Position numbers and translations under genes: made by a program. Shown piece by piece: positions 60,227 through 64,000 of a DNA stretch of 64,000 nt. Location: the NCBI GenBank assembly GCA_017518105.1, contig JAFWWC010000026.1:62001-126000 (forward strand), in the 5' to 3' direction. The notes under the pieces are model-generated. The model saw only the letters and a program-made list of their open reading frames with translations, was not told where the DNA came from and made no database searches. Numbering within the stretch: position 1 is the first letter of the stretch; every line of letters starts with the position of its first letter. The stretch comes from Selenomonadaceae bacterium. GTDB lineage: Bacteria > Bacillota > Negativicutes > Selenomonadales > Selenomonadaceae.

Positions 60227-62153
60227 TTGATAATTTCAAGTATAGGAGCTGGAACAGGCAACCAGATGTTTATGTTATGCTACAGGGCGTCGTTTGGCTC
60301 ACAAATTAAACACCGAATTTAAAATCGATATTACGCGAGTATTTGGTAACAAACTTCACCCGTATGGATTGGATAAGTTAAACATATCTGCGCCCGTTGC
60401 GACACCCGAAGAAATAAAAATATGCAAAGCTTTTTCAGAAGCAAATGGTTTGGGTACCGAACCACCAGATCAGAGATTTGTGCCCGAAGTTTTGGATTAT
60501 CCCGATAACGTCTACCTTAGAGGATATTGGATTAAAGAACAATATTTTGCAGATATTGCCGACATTATTAGGAAAGAATTTACTTTGAAAGATCCGCTCA
60601 GTCCGTGTGCCGAAGCATGGAAGAAAAAAATTCTTTCTGCTGAGTGTTCTGTGGCAATGCATTTCCGCCATGGCGATTTTATTTATAACCCTAATCGTCA
60701 AAAATCTTGGCATGGGAGCCTTTCTTTGGACTTTTACTGCGACACTATAAATTTTTTAAAAAAGGAGATATATAACAATCCAACTGCATTTGTGTTTTCA
60801 AATAATCTGCACGGATGCAAGAAAAACCTTCATTTAGACGTGCCGACGGAATTTGTTGAGGGTTGTGCTAACCACATGGAAGAGCTTTATTTAATGAGCC
60901 TTTGCCATCACGATATCATTCCACCCAGCACTTTTAGTTGGTGGGCGGCTTGGCTTAACCCTAATCCCGACAAAAAAGTTTTTCAAGCTAACCCAGCAAG
61001 TGCCACGCGTGCAAAGTCTTATCGTTATTCGTTAGATAATATTAGAAAAAAGGATTCCGAGTTAGATTCAGACAAGTGGATATACGTTCCTTATGACAAC
61101 CAAAACCCTCAGGATATAGAAATGCGACCATATTTCTCAATCTGTCTTGTCGTAAACAATGATGCCTCTACGATTCAAGATACACTCGACAGCCTTTTCG
61201 AATTGGATTATAAATATTATGAGGTCATTATAATTGACAATGCCTCCACCGATGGCACTGACGAAATTTGTCGAAAAGCCATAGCAGGAAAAAAGAACGT
61301 TACCTTCAAAAGTTTGTGGTCAAAAATGAAGAATACCGCGGTCTGGAATATGGCATTTAAATTTGTACAAGGTTACTTCGTCTCTTTCCTCAAAGGAAAC
61401 GACCGTTTACTTCCCGATACTCTTTCCATTTTGTACGCTCCAAATGAGTACGCATTAAGAGACATATCTTGCAGTTTTGCATGGTTAGAAGAAAACCAGA
61501 ACGGCGAGATAACTTTTGGAGACAAAACCTTTATCGAGAAGCGCGACAAACAATTTCAAAAAAATACAGACCGTTTCGGTCTCCGTGGCAAAGATGCTTT
61601 TAAATATTTTAATAATCAACAGCTTAACACTCTCATGGGGACGAAACTTTTTAAGTGCGAATTTCTTAAAGAATACGGAATCAAATTTGATGAACGACTT
61701 CCTGACGATATGGCAGAAATGTTTTTCTTGATAGAGGCTTTTTTCAAAGCTAAAGATTCTGTATTCGTTCCCAATGCCTTTTACATTTCGCCTCGGAAGT
61801 CCTTTGCCATGAACGAGAAGCTCAACGAACCGTTACTTTCCGTAAAGGATAAACCTGCTTCGACTGCAAAGGATAAGCCCGACCCGACTGCAGAGGATAA
61901 GCCCGACCCGACTGCAGAGGATAAGCCTGCTCCGACTGCAGAGGATAAGCCCGACCCGACTGCAGAGGATAAGCCCGCTCCGACTGCAGAGGATAAGCCC
62001 GCTTCGACTGCAGAGGATAAGCCCGACCCGACTACAGAGGATAAGCCCGACCCGACTGCAGAGGAAGTGCCCGCGAATGAGTGCCATGACTTTTACACAG
62101 CCGCAAACCTCGACGCACTCGACATATCGAATATCAACCGAGCACGCCTCTGA
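60227..62153 (+). pseudogene. Two-domain glycosyltransferase (GT11 fucosyltransferase-like + GT2) with N-terminal frameshift
   Basis: Starting at a TTG at 60227 (AAGGTGA upstream) the product begins IISSIGAGTGNQMFM, the GT11 N-terminus, then shifts frame. Removing one T at 60275-60276 would give MFMYATGRRLAHKLNTE, the family pattern, joining the long frame from 60294 to TGA 62153. Further GT11 motifs are AMHFRHGDF and STFSWWAAWLN. A GT2-like domain follows (SICLVVNNDASTIQDTLDSL, IIIDNASTDGT). The C-terminus has nine 8-residue repeats. As read, the long frame could only start at an internal TTG (60294) without the nucleotide-binding N-terminus. The gene is clearly more AT-rich than its neighbours, which suggests transfer. 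Confidence 0.8.
61848..62063 (+). repeat. 24-base tandem repeat, nine units, in the glycosyltransferase C-terminus
   Basis: Nine in-frame units encode DKP(D/A)(P/S)T(A/T)(E/K). They are GC-richer than the rest of the gene and likely form a flexible acidic tail. Confidence 0.93.
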
Positions 62154-64000
62154 AGTAATGACCGCGTGTGAAGTTCTCAATCTCCGCCCCGCCGAATTTG
62201 TAAGCGTGAATAACTTGTGCGGTCTCTGTCAACGTCAAGGCTCGGCAGTCAACGCGAATCCTAGCCACGCCGTCAAAATCCTTGCGATGTTCAATCATGG
62301 AAAGCGTCTTGGCGTTAAGGATATGCATTCGACAGAATTGGTCACAGGCTACGGGGAAGAGTTCGCCCAACCTGTCGCGCAAGAAAAAATTTTTCGTCCT
62401 GCAAACGTGCGGACATTTTTTTTTGCCTAAGCCGCCGAGGAAACTTCCGAGCAGACAATAAGCTGAAATCATAAGCTCCTGCCGACCATGAACGATACAT
62501 TCCACGGGCAAACAAGATTTTTCCGCCAGAGCTTTGACTTGCGCAAGGTTGAGTTCGGGGGAGAGCGTCACGCCTTCGACGCCGAGTGACTTTAGGAAAT
62601 TAATCGTCGCGTGATTGAAGACGTGCAAAGAAAAATCTGTGCGAATCGGCACGCCAAATCCCTTAGCAAGCCAGAGCGTCGCAAGGTTATGGACGTAGAC
62701 GGCGTCGACCTTATCAGGCACTTTGAACGGCTCCCCTTCTCGGACAAGACGCGGCGTCGCCCAAAAAATTTTCTTCCCGCGACTATGGACGAGTTCAATC
62801 GCCGCTGACGTGTCTTTGACGGGCTGATTGGTAAAAGTTTCTCCGCCGAATAAAATTTCGTCTGCGCCAGCGTCTAGGGCAATTTTCAACTTCTCCAGCG
62901 TATCGACGTGAGTAATTAGCTTAGGCGTATCGACTGTGCAAGACGGATAAATTTTTTCTTTGGCAGGGGCAATGCGCTTGCGTTCAAACTTCTTAAGGCG
63001 TTGAGTCTCCAAACCTTCAACGACACGGCGGCGCACGTCGTTGAGTTCGCTAATCGGAATCATCAAGCCCGCGTCCAAATCAGCAGAAATTTTTTCTAGC
63101 GCGAAGATTGAATTGCCCAAGCGTCCGATTTGATTCTTTAGCGTCTCCAAAGTCAGCGGGCGATTGAGCGCGGGTTCGGCGATAAATTTTGTCTGAGCGG
63201 TCGATGAGTTGCCGTCGGCGTCAGTCATCGTCAGCGTTAATGGCTTGCCGAGTTTGGCTTTGATCTCCGCCGCAACTTTGATTCGCCGCACAGGAGACCC
63301 GACGAAGTATTTTCTAGCCTCGGTGGTCAGTTGTGCGTCAAAGATTTTAAACGCCCTGTCGTGGACGCGGATACCCTTCGTGCTGGCAAGCTTAATCGTG
63401 CAAAGTTCGCCGTGCAAGTCGAAATTCTCAACCGTGAACGTCACGCGCCCGCCAACCTTAATCCAAATCTCTACTTGGTCGCCCATATGCAATTCGCCGC
63501 TGAGCTTAAGAGTAATCTTATCGCGCCCGACCTCAGCGACCCTGCCAATCAACACGCCGCGATTATTCGGACGCATGTCGCTGATTAGGTTGCGTCCGGG
63601 GTTCTTCTCCAGGTAAGCCGTCGTGAAATCTCGATTAAAAATTTGCGCGAGCTTGTGTCTGTCCTCTGCCGTCGAAATTCCCTTGTCCAGTGCGTCGCGA
63701 TAAACTTTAACGACCGTGGCGACGTATTCGGGACGCTTCATGCGCCCTTCAATTTTCAAACTCGTCACGCCCGTTTCAATCAGCCGCGGCAACAAGTCCA
63801 GCGTATTTAAATCCTTTGGACTAAGCAGATACTTACCCGCGTCGAGAAGTTGCTTGCCTTGTTCGTCAACGAGTTCATAGGGTAGGCGGCAAGGTTGCGC
63901 ACACCGCCCGCGATTACCACTGCGCCCGCCGATTAGCGAACTCATCAGGCATTGCCCCGACCAACACACGCATAACGCCCCATGAATAAAAATTTCCGTC
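62134..64000 (-). CDS. U32-family peptidase/tRNA or rRNA hydroxylation-type protein, 5' truncated by window edge
   Basis: The frame is open from the window end to the stop at 62134-62136, about 622 residues. It begins inside the conserved U32 region (FIHGALCVCWSGQCLMSSLIGGRSGNRGRCAQPCRLPY), with the Cys residues that bind an iron-sulfur cluster in this family, followed by LSPKDL and LKIEGRMKRPEYVA. A DUF3656-like middle part leads to a second U32-like half with Cys residues (KKCPHVCRTKNFFLRD, CDQFCRMHILN). This two-part form resembles the long U32 proteins, some of which take part in RNA hydroxylation. Its 3' end overlaps the convergent glycosyltransferase gene by 20 bases. Confidence 0.9.
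   Translation of the reverse strand, partial: TEIFIHGALCVCWSGQCLMSSLIGGRSGNRGRCAQPCRLPYELVDEQGKQLLDAGKYLLSPKDLNTLDLLPRLIETGVTSLKIEGRMKRPEYVATVVKVYRDALDKGISTAEDRHKLAQIFNRDFTTAYLEKNPGRNLISDMRPNNRGVLIGRVAEVGRDKITLKLSGELHMGDQVEIWIKVGGRVTFTVENFDLHGELCTIKLASTKGIRVHDRAFKIFDAQLTTEARKYFVGSPVRRIKVAAEIKAKLGKPLTLTMTDADGNSSTAQTKFIAEPALNRPLTLETLKNQIGRLGNSIFALEKISADLDAGLMIPISELNDVRRRVVEGLETQRLKKFERKRIAPAKEKIYPSCTVDTPKLITHVDTLEKLKIALDAGADEILFGGETFTNQPVKDTSAAIELVHSRGKKIFWATPRLVREGEPFKVPDKVDAVYVHNLATLWLAKGFGVPIRTDFSLHVFNHATINFLKSLGVEGVTLSPELNLAQVKALAEKSCLPVECIVHGRQELMISAYCLLGSFLGGLGKKKCPHVCRTKNFFLRDRLGELFPVACDQFCRMHILNAKTLSMIEHRKDFDGVARIRVDCRALTLTETAQVIHAYKFGGAEIENFTRGHYFRGVLG

Noticed and set aside
1-64000. 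tRNA or rRNA genes
   Set aside because: I saw no cloverleaf with a TTCRA T-arm or rRNA-like conserved stretch; a covariance-model scan would be needed to exclude them fully.

Overview
The window looks like chromosome of a diderm Firmicute, most likely a Negativicute (Selenomonas-like). The basis is the mix of outer-membrane parts (a TolC-type channel with a signal peptide, a Tad secretin) with Firmicute-style signals: strong AGGAGG ribosome sites, many TTG starts, and canonical TTGACA/TATAAT promoters. Taxonomy is inference. Most genes lie on the minus strand.

Layout. 1-385: 3' end of a PiT phosphate transporter. 466-11208 (minus): a diguanylate cyclase and a Tad (Flp) pilus locus, in transcription order cpaB, secretin, two CpaE-like ATPases, tadB, flp pilin, tadE, cpaF ATPase, tadC. 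The flp pilin has its own promoter and terminator inside the locus. 11315-24771 (minus): a nitrate respiration block, narGHJI followed by molybdenum cofactor genes (molybdopterin-binding protein, moeA, moaA, a MOSC-MogA fusion, a MobA-MobB fusion), then narK and moaC. narG and narK carry the same CRP/FNR-type palindrome at the same distance from the -10 box. 24860-31691 (minus): a truncated MmeI-like methylase remnant with two small genes, then a REC-GGDEF response regulator and a very large hybrid histidine kinase with duplicated sensor and HPt modules. 31803-33809 (plus): a glycogen branching enzyme.

33877-43462: a small glycine-rich protein, an ECF sigma factor and a 60-residue precursor peptide with a double-glycine-type leader (plus strand), facing a five-gene NHLM-type export operon (minus strand: two membrane-fusion proteins, C39 peptidase-ABC transporter, second ABC transporter, TolC). 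No peptide-modifying enzyme is present. 43557-52020 (minus): a type III-D-like CRISPR effector operon (HD-less Cas10, Cas7 proteins, Csx10, Csx19, TIGR03986-type RAMP protein, Cas6) with no array, adaptation genes or CARF effector in the window. 52021-52588: a decayed IS110-family remnant.

52589-64000: truA and ecfT (minus), an acetyltransferase and a two-gene chromate transporter (plus), an HTH-like/VWA pair (minus), a large protein with about 32 copies of an 11-residue Q-rich repeat ahead of a FliK-like C-terminus, an AT-rich frameshifted two-domain glycosyltransferase ending in 8-residue repeats, and a partial U32 peptidase-family gene running off the end.

How the parts fit: the nitrate block makes the enzyme, its cofactor and its transporter under what looks like shared control. 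The Tad locus, with a cyclase directly downstream, suggests c-di-GMP-linked surface attachment. The peptide gene beside the NHLM exporter is the best candidate for an undescribed system.
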